A stretch of DNA of 64,000 bases from Dipylidium caninum (lineage: Eukaryota > Platyhelminthes > Cestoda > Cyclophyllidea > Dipylidiidae): the NCBI GenBank assembly GCA_017562135.1, contig QEYB01000180.1:1426001-1490000 (forward strand), in the 5' to 3' direction. The notes below the pieces were generated by a model. That model was given only the letters and a program-made list of their open reading frames with translations. It had not been told where the DNA came from and searched no databases. Positions 12,916-27,100 of the stretch are shown here, piece by piece (position 1 is the stretch's first letter; every line of letters starts with the position of its first letter). Both the position numbers and the translations under genes were made by a program.

Positions 12916-15900
12916 GCGCCTGCAGTGTCTCGGCAAAGAAGCGACGTGGGGGGAAGGGCGACGCGATGCCACTTGGGAGAACACGAGAATCGGCGCCTTT
13001 CTGTGGGTGGTCTCCTCGGCCCACAACATGAACCGTCAAATTGCTGCGGTGTGCAAATCAAATTGTCGTCCTTGCGAACGACGGCACACTGACGGAAGTT
13101 TGACAGCGGCTGGGTATGCTAGGCTCCAACATTCCTGCTTTTCGGCTGCTTTTACTGGGCAGAGTAAAGGTGTTTATAACTGATTTTGGCACCAAAAGAA
13201 GGGTGGTCTCTGTCCTTCGTTCGTGATGAAAGTGGCTAAACCGGTACGCAGGTCGGAAATTCGGGATTGCTGCTGCTCCTCCGCCCCATCTGTCAAGTCA
13301 AGCTTTCTTTTATATTGAAAAATGCATTTCATCACTTGCCAAACACACTTGAAGAGTCCATTTCTTTGGTCGCGGCAACTGAGACATTGACTTTTTACTC
13401 TGCTGATGAGGAAGAGTGCTTGGTCTAAGGTGGAGGTCTCCCCTTGGGACACCTGCAAATGTTAAGTTTCGTCAGTAGAAGCACCTCTTGACGGGGCAGA
13501 CTGGCCCATCTGGGCAGAGGTTACTGGACGGCGAGGCCAACTGTGACAGGAAAGCCTGGAATCCGCACTTGAGGCTGGAGAATGGCCTCGGCGCCCGCAT
13601 TGCCGCCCTCAGCAGTAGTGCCGGTGACCTTGGGGGTTTGGCACTCAGTGTCGTATTGCAACAACACCAAACACATTCCAAAATGATGAGGCTCTTTGTG
13701 GCTCATCTGGTGTGCGGTGGTATACGCTTGTGGCTCGCCACTGCGAAGAACAGTGGTTCATATGGATCCACCTCCATGGGCATGGCGGTGGCGGAGGAGA
13801 TGTTCCTAACACAATGCGACTAAACGGCACGTGTATTGCACGGTTTGTCCGAGGAAATGGGTTATTTCTGCACGAAGCAGTACATCTAAAAGGTCAGCAT
13901 CTTCCAAAAGAATTTCATTTCAAGCGCTTATTAGTGACCTCTTAGAGGAGGAAGGAGTACAAACTTCCGTAACTTAATTTCGCCGGGTCTCAGAGGAAAT
14001 CACATAAACCGAGGTCACTTTCGAAACATATTGCATGAAAGAACGCTTATCCGAGATTTTTTACCCGACGCCCGAAAGGGGCGAGCGGTTCACATCACCT
14101 GTGCGGAGGATTTGCCAGCTGACGCTGTCCACTGCGCTAACGCTTCTGTGAAGCCGGCCCCAGTGTGATCGCCCACCTCAGGCGGCTCGGTGCATCGGCC
14201 TGTTCGCCCATTGGCTGGCTCCGTCCGTGTGCAGACCTCCGTCATCGAAGGATTGTGACGACTGGAGAGAAGGCTCGTTCAGGGCCCACCATCTAGCGCA
14301 ATCAGCCAACACGGCTGCACCGGCCACATTAGCCCACCATCATCCCCGTCATTGGACCAACACATATCCGGCAAAGCTTCGTCGAAGTCCGAAAATGCTG
14401 TTATTTACCGACGTGGCTGCACATCTGCGGTGCCTCAGCGAAAGTCGGGTCTGTTCGTTCAGTTTGTGCTCCAGACAATCATATCCGGAAAGCCAGACTG
14501 TCGTCTAACAAGCGTGGGGTGCACTACCGGTCTGGGAGTCATTTACACCCGTGCGAGTGACGTTTTGTCCAGCTGCTGAGAGTGGCAGGTCTCGTTTGTC
14601 TGCTACAAATAAAATTGGTGGAATAAGAGGTTCTCCAAAGTGTACTCGTTGAAATGTCCCCTCTGGTGGATACCACGCTGGCGACGCCAGTGATGAGGGG
14701 GCGTGATTAGGGCGGATGCACACAAGCACAGCACAGTGTTCTCGCCTTAATGGTCAGGCGTGTCAACGCACTTGTCGGCGTCCCCTCGAACGTCCACCCC
14801 GTTCGTTTGAGGCATTTTATTAATTACTTGCCCGACTTTAGTTGCCAGCGTGACGTTACTCATCTCCCTCAGTCTGCTCGCGTTGACATTTTGTCTTCTC
14901 TCGAGGCGAGAGGTCGTAGGACCTTCGCAAAACAGAGCAGCCCCTCGTCGCCCCACGGAGGGGGTGAATCACACAGTCCTAATGGCTGTCGACTCCGCTG
15001 ACACCGAAAGGGCGCCTTCCGAGTGGGGGGCCAAGTAGGGGCTCCAGAACCCGACGTTGCCGACTGCCTTTGTTACCCCAGTCGACGTTGCATATGCAAG
15101 ACAGTCGCTCGTCCTAATTTCAGCGCGCTTGTTCTTTCCGGGTCGAAAAGGCATCCTTTTCCCTTCTGTTGGATAGCCTAGATCGTGTACAAGAGCGCGT
15201 TTTAGTCTCAAAGGCAAAATAGTTCTTCGATGTCAGTACCGTTTGAACTCGCATAGATTTCATTCGTTTTTAGTTGCACGGGTGAGAACAATTTTACTTA
15301 AATCACCGCCATAAATTGGTAGAAAAAGTTAAAATTGGCCTGTTTCGGTGTATCTTCTGAATCCACTCACCTTGGCCTGGGATAAACCCGGACCAACTGA
15401 GGGGGCTGCCATGCGGTGGCGGTGCACTCCCCACTGCAACCGCATCGCCTGCTTCATCTCGTCTCTGTGATGTACCGCGGACGCAAACTCAGGTGTCTAA
15501 AATCGCCGCTTTGCCCCTGCGCGCCCCGGCACACCCGCGACAGGCGGGCCACCGGCGAGGAGAAGCGCGAGGGGCTGTCCCATTTCTTCCCTCGATTGAT
15601 GGTCCATTTCCCCCAGCCTCCCCACTCGTGTCCACCGTCCAATTAACGTCGCTCGGGAGTTATTTGCGCGCGCCGGGTGTGTGTGAACCTCGACGACTCG
15701 GACCTCGGTGCGAATCACGCTACTCGCGCATATTTCATCAGCATAGTGATATGTGAACATCAGTTCGCTTTCAAATTTTTCCAACTCCCGAAAGTTCTTC
15801 CGAGAGCACCTAAAAAGTGTTTATACGTTGTGCGAAATGTCCTCCGCTAGATGTAAAAGAAAGCCGTCGTCCTCTTAGGCGCTTTGGTTAGTGGACTCGG

Positions 15901-17551
15901 CCCCAGTTCTGTTGCGGTGCCTCGCAACACAGAGACAAATATTGTTGCTCACACTTAACCCAGGCGGGTTGTGCAACACCGATAACAAAGGAGTTTTGGA
16001 CATTCCTCCTTTTCACGGTACCGAAGTTGATGGCTGGTGAATAGTCCTGCCGCGACTTGCGCCTTAAGAACGAAGCGAAGAAGCGAAGAAGCGAAGGCCC
16101 TGCACCGCCGTCGTCCTCTTCGGCCTCGCCAGCGCCTGCGCCCCGCGGTTGCGCGCCACTGCAGATGCGGCAGAGCAGGTGAGTGCGTCGCACGGAACCT
16201 TCCAGCCGCCAGGCCGCGCGAGCGCCAGGAGACATTCACCAAAAATTGTATTTGTTGTGCTGAGGTCGGTGATAAACAAAATATAAGGGCAATTTCTGGC
16301 GAAATGACCCACGAATAGTCAAGCCCAGTTGGGCTTTGTTAAATCATTAAAAAAGTCCATCTTTCGGATAGGTTCAGGCCAACTAGTAGGGCCTACACTC
16401 TCGACTGAAGAGTTCAGGATGCGAGGGTTAGTGCGTTGTACAGAGAGTTAACAAAGCGCCACGGTTCGCTGCTCCAGAGCACCTCAAGCACCTTCTACGC
16501 GTGAAAAGAACGTCTTTCCACAACATGTGAAGCAGTCCCCAGCCTCGAGACTTTGTGAAGGGCGCGCCTGATGTCCGGCACACTTTTACTACATTTGCAG
16601 CACGGAATTCAAGTAAAAGGGGACTAATGAGTATAAATCTAAACGAAATAGACGCGCTATTGTGGCCCGTTGGAGCCCCCACGAGCAGAAGTTAGCGGGA
16701 CATGACGGCGTCCGAGGTCTTTCACGTATCGCCCTCAAAGCTTTTGCTGTGGCCTCCCCTCCTCCCAAAATCTTCGAATTGAGGAGACCGCACGCAAGGC
16801 GGATTTCCCACCAATGGCACGCGTGCTTGTCTGCATGTCGCTTAACCAACCGGCTTTGGGGAGGGCGTCGGGCTCGGATATTTGATGGAAATTGACGTTG
16901 CTATGGACCACCCTGAAAGGGATGAGTAATTTGCCGTGGAAGGAGACGGTGGAGCTGCGTGCAGTGACTTGCCGGAGAAGTCGTGTTTTGACATTCTTGC
17001 CTCTCCTTTGAGTGGCTGCGAGTTTAGTGATATGGCAGACTGCTGATTTTCGCCTAGTGTTTGCTTCCCCTACTCGTCAAACTTTACTGCAGGAGTTAAT
17101 CGCCTTCGCGTCCCAACTGGTGGTCGAGACGCCATCTTAAGGGTCTTTGAAAAGAGGCATGGCACACGAACGCTTCCGCCGCGCTCACCAACGCCTCCTA
17201 CCCTTTTATGTTGAGGCGATGTCAAAGAAAAACTGATTTGACAGCAATACTATGACCAGAAGGCGGAGATGTGCAGTCGTTCATCGGCATCAGCACCACC
17301 TTCTGGCTTACCATCTTCCCTCCGGCGCCACTTGGCTTTCACGTAGCCGAAGAGTGCTGAAGTGGTGTGGCAGGTGCCTGATGATCAAAAGGCCTCCGCC
17401 TAGAAGTGGTTTAATAGGCGTCGGTTACTCCCGTGACCTTAGTGGGACCTCGACGACACCGCCGTCTTGGCTCGGGGACTCCGTGCTCTCGCGATTTGTC
17501 AAAAACACGTACGCATAGCTGCTGAAACGGTATTAAAATAATTTATCCAGT

Positions 17552-17716
17552 GAGTATTTCAAGCAAGCGAAGCTGCTTGTACCACCGGAAGTGGCCCGTC
17601 TGGTGGAAACTAAGATGCTCAGGCGCATGAAAGAGCCAAAGACAACGAGGATTTGTCACTCGAAGGAGGCCTTTCCCCTTATGGAGCATCTCAACAGCTC
17701 TTTCAGGAAATACTGA
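17552..17716 (+). other. Short open frame with weak retroelement gag-like look
   Basis: Fifty-four codons ending in TGA read EYFKQAKLLVPPEVARLV and then ETKMLRRMKEP. LxPPEVARLV recalls the capsid-region motif (LPPEVA) of flatworm Gypsy-type Gag. There is no reverse transcriptase, protease or LTR nearby that I can recognise, and upstream in-frame sequence is broken by stops. It may be a decayed fragment or chance. Confidence 0.2.
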
Positions 17717-20200
17717 CCGGGAAGATTAGTGTCTCTGCCGAGAATGCGGTGTTTCCCCACTGCCAATGGCCTTGGACGAAGTAGACGGGCAGAAGACGGG
17801 GCGCTAAATGCAGACATGATTGCAATATGGCTGAACAGAGGTGTTGAAAAGTTTTCCAGGCAACCTGATTGTGGTCCGAATTTACTTACTGTTTAACTGT
17901 TACCGTTTGCATGTTAAAGGAAGACTTCTCGGAAGTGGTGACCCCATAAATGGTTTAGTAGGAAATGTCGAGGGAAGAATTCTCGCCGTAAGCCGCTTTG
18001 AAGAGGGTTACCAAGCCCCAATGCCACTTTCCGGTAGCATTCCGAACACGCTTTTCAAGAGGCAGGCTTTCGTTCGTGGTCCCAATTATTCGCATTTTCG
18101 CGCTGACCCGCGCCTGACAGCTGACGTGCACGTCTCTCGCACGGCTACCATTTACGTAATGCTTTTCCACGTTAACCCAGGGGATGAATCACTGGGGTGG
18201 AACAGACCAGAAAGGACAAAGTCCTCTCCAAATCTTCCAGTTTACGTCGTAATGCGCCTCTGTGGAGAGTTTACGCCTCACAGTGGAGACGCCTTTCGTG
18301 CGCAGACGCCCACGTCGCGTCATCTTGGCAACCACTTGTGGTTGGCCTCCTTCCAGCTTCGTGCCATGCATCGCAGTGGTGGCCGTGCAAGATTTCATTA
18401 AGATTGGGACAATCAGAAGGGGACTCTGATAGCCTGCCACCGCGAAACGGTGTCACGCTGAACTTTATGCGGTACAGGCTACTCTTCAACCCCTTTCAGT
18501 TCCAACAAAGACAAATACAACTCTACCGCCTCATTTCCCCACACCTATGTTCCCTGAAGATAGGAAAGAAAGGGTGGTGGGTGAAGAGCAGGGTCCGGCA
18601 AAGAGGTTTTAGTGAGACAAGGAGGCAGCGAACTTTGCCAGTGGAGCTGGCGGAGGCCCTCGATGGGAGTCAGCGCCAAGTGCAAAGCTCATGTGCCCGT
18701 TGACAATTCAGTCACGCCTTGTGGCCTCCACCGCTTTCATCGGGGGTCTCCTCAAGTGCCATCTCTTCCGGACATGATTGCCAACGCGGAATGGTATGAG
18801 TAGACAGGTCGACTCTTTCTCGGGGCCGTTGTCCCCATCTCGAGCATCTCGAGCATCGACTCATGCAAAGTTGCTCATCCCAGTGAGGGAATCGAGCGCT
18901 CTAGGCGAACTACGTGTGGGGAGGCGTAAATTCCAGCTCATTGTGTCAACACTTAGCCAGTTGAAGAAATTCACTAATGCGATTACTTGGTGGACGGCGA
19001 GGACAAATAACTACATTACTCGACCAATTCGATTTTCCGTGTTAAGTATTACCTGGGGCAATTCAATTAGGATAAGGTGGTAGTATGGACGGCAGAGTGA
19101 TTCCCCCGCTTCTGTTCAACTTTGGCCTTCTGCCTTCTCGTCGTTATGAGGTTTCACCTGCCCCAAGTGCTCCCACTTCCTTGGGGGATTAAGAGAACTC
19201 CTAGCAGTGGCTGATAAACGATTCGACTTCCGCGTATTCGCCTTTCGCCTCCCTTCCATCTGGTACAGAAAAATGTAGGAAAGTGATCAACTCATTGGCA
19301 TTCGTGGCCTTCCCTCCACTCGTTGGTTGCGTCCTCAGCCTGAGGTACACTTGACCTCTGAACACGTAACAGACCCCCGGCTCAAGCGTGTTGGCACCCC
19401 CAGTCTGTTCCTGCCCGTCCTCGACTTGCTTCGCATCTCAGCCTCGGCGTCGAACAAAAGGCTCCAAGAACGCAATGTTTGTCGACGATGATGGTAACAG
19501 GTGGGGCCTCATCTAATCGGCGCTTGCCCCGTTGGCGGATCAGTCCGGCACATCACACTCATCGTGCATGGTTTGATTACCTTCTTTGGTCATCGGGCAA
19601 AGGGAAACCTAAGATCGGTCGTGGCTCCAGCCTGTACCCAAAAGAGGTTGAAGCTGCTTATTTCAAACCCTCTCACACTGAGCCCTGCGTTCACAATTTA
19701 GTCTACTGCATGCCTACGTTAAATGTCAAACCGGCGTTGGAGGCGTGCATTGTGCACTAGAATAAACAGGCGCAGGACGCAGAATCCATCCCCGAGTAGA
19801 TTGAACCTAGAATTGCCTTGTAAAATTCATTCCCGATGGACGCAAAACCCCGCCCCAAAGCGGTCAACTTGCCAGTCCTGCCATCAGGAGTGACATGGAG
19901 GAGCTGACACATTGCGGGGTCGCGCACGTTGCACGGTGCTCCCTCAAAGTCCCCTTAAGCGCAAACCACAAGGTGGGAAAGGCTGAAGACTCGGCTGTCG
20001 AGGCTCAGCCACCTACATAGCTTTCCTGCCTTACCGCGATCGCACGGAATTCCTCGCCACGATATCACTCGAAATGTCGTGAAACCCCTTAATTTTTACA
20101 TTTATGAATACCTCGCGTGAAGATACGTGCAGGCGAGGAAGGAGTCGTACAAAAGAGGTCGCCTTTACGGTAAGACAGCATGAACTACAACAGTTAGAAG

Positions 20201-21140
20201 TTAAACACCAAAATCACCGGTTGCCCTGTGCTCACAATAGGAGTGGAGGAGGGAGGAGTTCGTCGTGGGATTCGAACTGGCCTGGTCTCGAGTTCCTCCG
20301 AGACCGTCCAAGCTGGCTGAACCCGTGATCGAGGTGTTGCCACCGTCGAAAATCTGCTCCGGAGTATCGTACTGATCGAAGGAGAGGGAGAGTTGGAGCT
20401 GCGCATAGGGCGTCACTAGGGGGCAGGTCTCGTTCTGCGGCACTGCTGAGCGGAAGAGCGCCAAACTGGTGGTGTTGGCGGGGTGGGAGAGTGCGGACGG
20501 CCCTCCACCCTCTCCGCCGAGCAGGGCCGGTGGTAGCGCCACGTTAGCGCGTCGAGTTTCAAAGTCTGGCGTGGTCAGTCCGCACGCCTCGCTGCTCCCT
20601 GAGAGACTCGGACGCTCTGCGTTCGCCATGGGCATGGCGGAAGTGAGACCGTTGTATAAGAAGACATTGTTGTTGATGTTATTCCATCCAGTGACAGCAG
20701 AAGATTGTGTGGGAAGCGAACTCTCGGCAGTTGAAGGATTGTTTCCACTGCATCCACTGGTGCTGGACCCAGTGCCGTAGGCATTTTTCGTGGAACTTAA
20801 AAGGAAAGAATGGTCGGGGGAATGTGGAGGATAGCTGACAGGTTGCTGTGGTCCATCTCGCTGTTGCTGTTGCTGCGGTTGTTGTTGCTGTTGCGTGAAA
20901 CCGGGAAAACCGTGGAGGGTAGGCGGCGTTGGGAATGAGCTGGGAAGGGAGCTAGATGTTGTCAACACGACCTGGTAGGGAGCTGATGTCTGAGAGTTGC
21001 GAGTTTCGTGTGGTCCACCTTGACTAACTCGCCCTTCGACTGTCATAGCCGGCGTCTGTCGAGAGTGAATGTCAGTGTACACGTTGGAAGCAGGCCTTTT
21101 AGTGTAGGGTCGTTTCCATGGGCAGGGGAGGCAAAGGGAC
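20201..21140 (-). CDS. BAMBI: BAMBI-like exon 5: long polyQ/Ser/Asn-rich cytoplasmic tail
   Basis: It starts after CCAATTTTAG with G completing Arg, then SLCLPCPWKRPYTKRPASNV. It includes FTQQQQQPQQQQQRDG and many Ser/Thr/Asn residues, and stops with TAA at 20201. The wider open frame to 21526 includes about 128 residues of intron sequence. No Ser/Thr kinase motif (VAVK, HRDLK, DFG) is present. Confidence 0.75.
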
Positions 21141-24100
21141 CTAAAATTGGGTTTAAGGCAAATGAACTGCAACACAACCAATGCAACCGAGAACTGAAAT
21201 GGGGAGCGAAAGGATCCCGATAATGTCTGGAATACGGGCGGGTGTACGGGTACTCTATAACAAAATGAGGGGCCTCGCAAAGCCCCGGAATGCTCCAGCT
21301 CCTCTTTCAGCGAGTGGTTTGTGTTATTTCGCCGCGTGTGCGATCTTCGCCGACAGTCCGCCTGTAACGTGAGCGTCAGTTGGTTAATGGGTCGGGGTTC
21401 CATCATCCGCCTGCGCAGAAGCGGCCCTGTTTGGGGACTGTCATGCAATAGAGGGGACCCACACATGGCTGTTAAAAAGAACAGCTGCCCAAAATGAAGA
21501 CCTCGAGTAGGTGAAGGGGGGTCCACCCAGCGCCACTAACCTTTTGTCCAGCCTGTCCACTCGGTGGAGGCACTGTTCGGTCGGAGCCGTGAGGCACTTG
21601 ATTTGTTGCAAGTTAATTTGCTGGCCTAGAGGCTGGTCGGAAAGAGGGCTTCCAGCGGCGAGCGACCATTGGTGAGTCTGGGGTTGTTGCTGCTGGTCGG
21701 TGGCTGACGTCTTTTGGGTTTGTTTCATCAGCTCACGCTTGAGGCGGCGATGGCGTCGATGTAGGACAACAACGAGGTGGAGGAGGACGGCTACGAGCAT
21801 GAGAATAATGAAGCAGATACTAATGGCGATGTGGAGTGGCTGTAGCACGACAGGAGACCGTGTCCCATCGTTCCGCGTCGACGAGGGCTCATCTCCCCGC
21901 GGTTTCTGCTGTTGCAGTTGGGCTGGCGACGAGTAGCTGTCGTCTCTCTCGGGGACGGGGCCGCGACGCCTCGCTGCCAACACAAGCACACAGAGCCATC
22001 GCAGTGGAGATCGTTAGCGCACAAGCGAAGAGAATGGCGATGCGCCTCACATCGGAGAGACACACTCGCGCATACCCCAAGCCCATCCACCTATGGCTCA
22101 GCCTCACTGTCTAACCAGTTCCGAGCCCTTGTCTCCAAAGGCGAACGCGCTAGCTAGATGTTAATCGAGTAGTGCAAAATTTACTGCGCCTTCTCCGAGA
22201 ACGACGTCTATCCAAGACCGCAAGGGGGAATCTCGCCGCCCTCAAAACACGAGAAAATAAAACTTGAAAATATTGACACTTTCTGACGTGCGATATAAAC
22301 AAGTCATGCAGTTTATACTTGAAAAGAGCGAGCAAATAATTACGTGAAGTCTCTCGACTACTTCTTGCCGTGGAGTAATTTCAGAAGGCTGAAATGCATT
22401 TCTCGGTGTCGTCGGTTTCCTCGACACGAGCCTGGCCCAAAGAGAGAAGTCGAAAGAAGAAATTCTATTTCGAGACTATTTAATTGATTAAAATGAGGAA
22501 AGTCGGAGCCCCCTTGGGCAAGTGATCAAGTCTGGCGGCTGCTGTTGCATTCGACTCAGGGAGGAACTATAAGCTTCATGGAACAAAAAGTGAAGGGCAG
22601 CAGAGAGAATGCCGCTGTCAGGCAAATTTCAAAACCGACCATCCTTAACTTCATGGGTGTGGCATCTGCAAAGATCCTATTTCATGTCCCGGTCCTTTTC
22701 ATCCCTGTTACTGACATTCAACTACTCATGGGGTCAAGTCCTGTTGGCGTAAAACCAAAGTCCATATCACTAAGAGGCAGGCACAGGAGGCAACTTCATT
22801 CAACGTCTGCTGGCATCTGTTACTGCGACTCGAATCCGCCTCCTCGTTTCTCAACTTAGCCAAATACCTTCTTTTCTCCACTCCAAGGTCTGAGAAAGGC
22901 CCGAGACAGAATCCAGGGTGAGTTGAGTGCGTCATGTGCTCTGCTACCAGCTGGAATAGGGAAGCAGGTCTGAGTAAGGCAGGTCCCGGGGCCGACAGCT
23001 CTTCCACGGCCGGTGAGGCACACATGCGTGACAAGATTTTGACCATTAATTTACTTGCCGTATAGGATTTCGTGGTGGTAATTTGAGACGCGAAACACGT
23101 AGTCCCAGCCTTCTCCCCGACCCCCGCGCTACGTCATGTGGCTGTGTCAGCGGACCCAACAGGCTCAGACAAAAAGGGAGACAAACAAACCTTTGGGGGG
23201 TGTTTACAACAATTCCTTCCCGCTGCCCCAGTGCATAATTAAAGTCCAGATCCCCCGGGACGGGCGCGGGAGAGCCCATCGGCGGCGCGGAGGGGAGGCC
23301 GAGAGGCCATGTGAATAACTTCGGCAACAATGAGTGATTCACTTCTGTGTGCCATGTTCTTCCGCCTGCCGAGGGGACAATTGTCTAGCATCTCTCCCCG
23401 TTTCTTCTCCAACACAATTTAATTTCAGCAGTTTTTCCAAGAGCACCCCACGAATAGGCGTTTTTTCGAATCCCACTGCCTTACGACCCTGTAATTAACT
23501 AGAGTGACAGCCTTAGGCGGGTTGCTCAGAGTGGACGCAGAGAATTTCGGATTGGTAAACACATGCTGTGTGGAACACGGACCAACGGTGGAGCACTGAT
23601 AGCGTCCACTTCACAAAGTCTCTCTGGCGGAGCCTCAGGGATGAACCGAAGGGACTGGGGCAGAAGTTGAGCCATCTTAACAGTGCCATCAGTCGTTGTG
23701 TCGCGAAGTCGGGAGACGAAAAAGTGTACCCGAATCAGATCTCGTCGTATCCAATTCAACGCGACCCGCTCACGCAGTCGGCAGTACGCGCTCCGATGTC
23801 CCCAAGTGGATAAGTTCAACGCTAGACATTTCATTAGGTCGAAAAATCAAATTGGGTAGCATAAGGAAGAGCAAAGAGGGGGCTCACTGGAAGAATCGAG
23901 ACCCGAGAGCACCGTCGAGGGTTGAGAGGGCTGAAGCTGAGGAGGAGGGGGAGGTTGCGAAAGGGTGCTGTCATACCACTGATCAGATAAAACGTCGTTA
24001 CTGTGGGTCGGTCGATCTTCCTGCTGACGCCGCGTCAGTGATACAATCGGGGTTGCTCCCACCGGCCTAACCGCCTTCTCGGGATTCCGTAGTGGAGCAT

Positions 24101-27100
24101 TTACGGTGGTCTTGCAGGGCGACAGGAGGTGAGAATGGAATTCGTCTCCAGAAGTTTCTGCCGAAAATGTGGGAAAATTTAATCCAGGCTCCAGATTCGA
24201 CACCTCAGGATTCAAGAAGAATTGACGACCATCCATTTCGGCCCGGGTGAACTCAAGTTCCTGCATTCCATGAGTAAGAAAAATAAGAGATAACTCCTCT
24301 CACAAGTTATTTAGAACAAGAAATTTTTACCAGAAAGTGGCTAAGAGATCATCATTCACGTAACCGGGTAGGAGGAAACCCTTTGCGACAGAGCCTTTGC
24401 AACATGGAGTTAAATGTGAACACATTTTACAAGTTTTAGAGTACTGTAGGAGTCTCTAAGAGCCCAAAGCGGTCTGAAACCTCAAATCGCTTAGAAAAGT
24501 CCTATGGCAAGATTTTGTGAAGTCAAGAAAAGAGAGCTTGCCGCCCACCTGGCCAGTGTTGCACCAGTTGTCGCAGCAACACTGCAGGATCGGTGGATGC
24601 GTACGGCCAGCCTCGTCGACGTTGAGGTTGCCGAAGCCCCCACTGATCACACCGATGCTTCCGCCTCCGGACGCGCGTTCGTGGCACATCTCGATTTGGT
24701 CAGACGGGACGCAGCCGCGCTTCTCAGCAATGAAGAGCTGACTGCCTGCGCCGTACATCATCTTCGATTTTGACGAGGCCTTTCGTTCACCGGGTTTCTC
24801 CGGCCGGAACGACACGTAGCAGTAGAACTCCGCTCTGCATTCGGTCACCTTCGCTGCCTGGCATTCCTCCGTGTCGCATTTGCAAAGGATGAACCCTGGA
24901 AGGAGCACAAGAGAGAGCCTCTTCGAAAGTGCTCTTTCCTGGTCGCTTTTAATGACTGCCATAAACAATGTACCATTTGTGCTGGGTCCTGAGTTGGAAG
25001 GTTGAACCTCTCAATTAAATCAACGAAAGAAAATTCGTGGCCCACCAATGTGAGAAAAGAGGTAGCTATAAGGACTCGTCCGCAGCGGTCTCAGGGCAAA
25101 AAACGATCCCCGCGTGGCCGATTAAATGAGAGGACACTGCACGATTACGCGAATCTCAAGGAATAGACAGAATGGAAAGGGTCCTGTGAAAAGGTCTCGG
25201 GAACAGTAGCACATCGATCCCAGTCCTGAATGCAGAAGACATCCTAGAAGCAGTGGAAAGGGATTCGAAGGGCACAGGAAGTCTCGATTTATGGGCGGTT
25301 TCAATTCTGCTCACAGGAAGACACGAATAGTCTTTCTGCAAAGGAGGCAATGCACGTCGTGTCCGCGGAGAATCCGTCAGAGGCTTTATTTGGCTTAATT
25401 AACTTCCTCATGCTTGGAAGACCTGGCACACCAAGTGATTTTCGAGTAGAGGATGTGGTCATTCGGCTATTGCTTGTGGACTGAGAGGTGAACGGGCGCA
25501 AGCGAAGGCCGGCGGTGGGAGATATCGGGACGGTTGCTCAGTCCGCCCGACGGTGACCCACTCGCGTGCACAAGTGGACACAAAATCCACATTTACGGCT
25601 CAGATGTTGCCACAGTAACGAGAGGACGATACACTTGTGCTGAAAGTAGGAGACCGCCAATCGGGACACCAGGTCTTCACTGCACCAACGAGCATCGTGG
25701 CGACCCTGTCACGGCCCTCCCCTGCCCGCGTCTCGGCAGACGTCCGATCTGTGGATTTTTTATTACCGGCTGAAAGAGGAATCTGGGCTAGTTGTAGTGA
25801 TTGCGCCTGCACAATGGGTGCGCATACTCCGCATTCAGGCCACGATCCACGCAACCGCCGTTGCCTCCGCAAATGCGGAACCCAGCCAGAGTGGGCGTTA
25901 GGCAAACGCTTTCCTTCTTCCTTCTGTCCGAGTTCGGCTCCGCATCATCACTCGGTCTGGTTGCGTTAGGATAATTGCCCCATTTTGGGCGTCGGTGGCA
26001 CCGTGGAAATGTACTAGAAAGACTGCTGGAAAGTAATTGCAACCCAACTTCACGTGTTTACCCTCGCTAAGGGGAAATTAATCCTTCGATGTCATCACGG
26101 AACAAAATATGCGCTGACATGAGAATTTCTCTGACCTTGTACTCTACATTTTATGTGAAATTTGCACAGAATGCTAATAAAATAGGAACGCAGCGATGGA
26201 GGTTCGGGGGTGGGACTTGCAAAATCCTCTCAGGTCAGTTAGGATGGCGGCCACACACCGAGGGCACAGCGGCTACCACGAGTGCAATAACCGCCGCCAC
26301 CCATCTCCTTGGAATGCGTCGGCAGTGTGCTCAGTGGCCTTTATGTTTAACAGAACACCCGAGAGTATTCGAGCGATTGGCTTCCTCCTCGCCTACTACC
26401 CTGTTCTACTGTCAGGGGTATGTCCATGCGGAGAGCGTCGTCCTCGCCACCTTTGCCAGCTGTTTCGGTCGAGGAGAACAAATTGAGGCGCGCCGATTAT
26501 CGTAACCACTTTATTAGAGAGCTCATTTAGCGCTAAACTGTACGATAAAGTTGGTTTGAACCAACGAGTAGTCGCTGCTGGCACACGCTACCAGGAGAGA
26601 GAATCGGTGTGGTGAATACCCAAAGTGCCTTAAAGGGTTTATTGCACGCGTCAACACCGTTTGATGGTTTTTCCATCAGAGGTGCAGGCTGCATGGCACG
26701 TCCAGGCTCTCCGAATGCCTCAGACAGACACATCTGGGTCGGGGTTTAACAAAGAGTTCCTTGCGCCATCACCAAATCGCGCAGTTCCTTCGCTCCCACA
26801 AGGGGAAGTGGGCTGGCTGGCAACCTCCGCTTCGTCGAGGCTGCAGAACGGGTAGGACAAGTTTACAGGAGGACAGGAAGGGCGGATCGAGACCAGGGGC
26901 AGCAATGTTGTACTGAGTCCCAGGTGTGATTTCAAAAGCATCACAGGCAGCTAAACCGGGTCACATGCAACTCATTTCCACAGTCAAGTCGATGACCACC
27001 CCCACTCAAACATGGAGCACCCGGTAAACGGTTCTGCAGCCTGCGCTCTAATCTACCCGACGCTGTCTGCAATGACACGTTTAGGTGTAGAAGCGATGCT

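Larger units (their letters stand above)
10712..20200. other. Gene-poor interval between convergent genes
   Basis: After the TRAK poly(A) signal there is no run of phase-compatible exons on either strand. Open frames occur on both strands (for example 17841-18401 + and 18197-18703 +), but they overlap each other and show no family motif, so I treat them as chance. Local features are the GA-rich repeat at 12870-12915, the GAAGCGAAGAA repeat near 16070 and a weak gag-like fragment at 17552-17716. The BAMBI-like 3' UTR should occupy the right edge. I found no canonical AATAAA for it; CATAAA occurs near 20.1 kb on the minus strand. Confidence 0.5.

Noticed and set aside
13888..13898. NBRE (AAAGGTCA) sites here, near 33.9 kb and near 52.1 kb as NR4A targets
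   Set aside because: The number seen is about what chance predicts for an 8-mer on two strands, and none is near a gene start.
17841..18703. 186- and 168-residue overlapping plus frames
   Set aside because: Different frames overlap, there is no motif, and no splice partner.
20255..20285. tRNA T-arm-like GTTCGAATCCC on the minus strand
   Set aside because: It lies inside the coding tail exon, and no acceptor stem or anticodon arm can be folded around it.
21141..21526. N-terminal 128 codons of the long 20201-21526 frame
   Set aside because: The phase-matched acceptor is at 21141, and the preceding exon is already found at 21973-21541. This part is intron.
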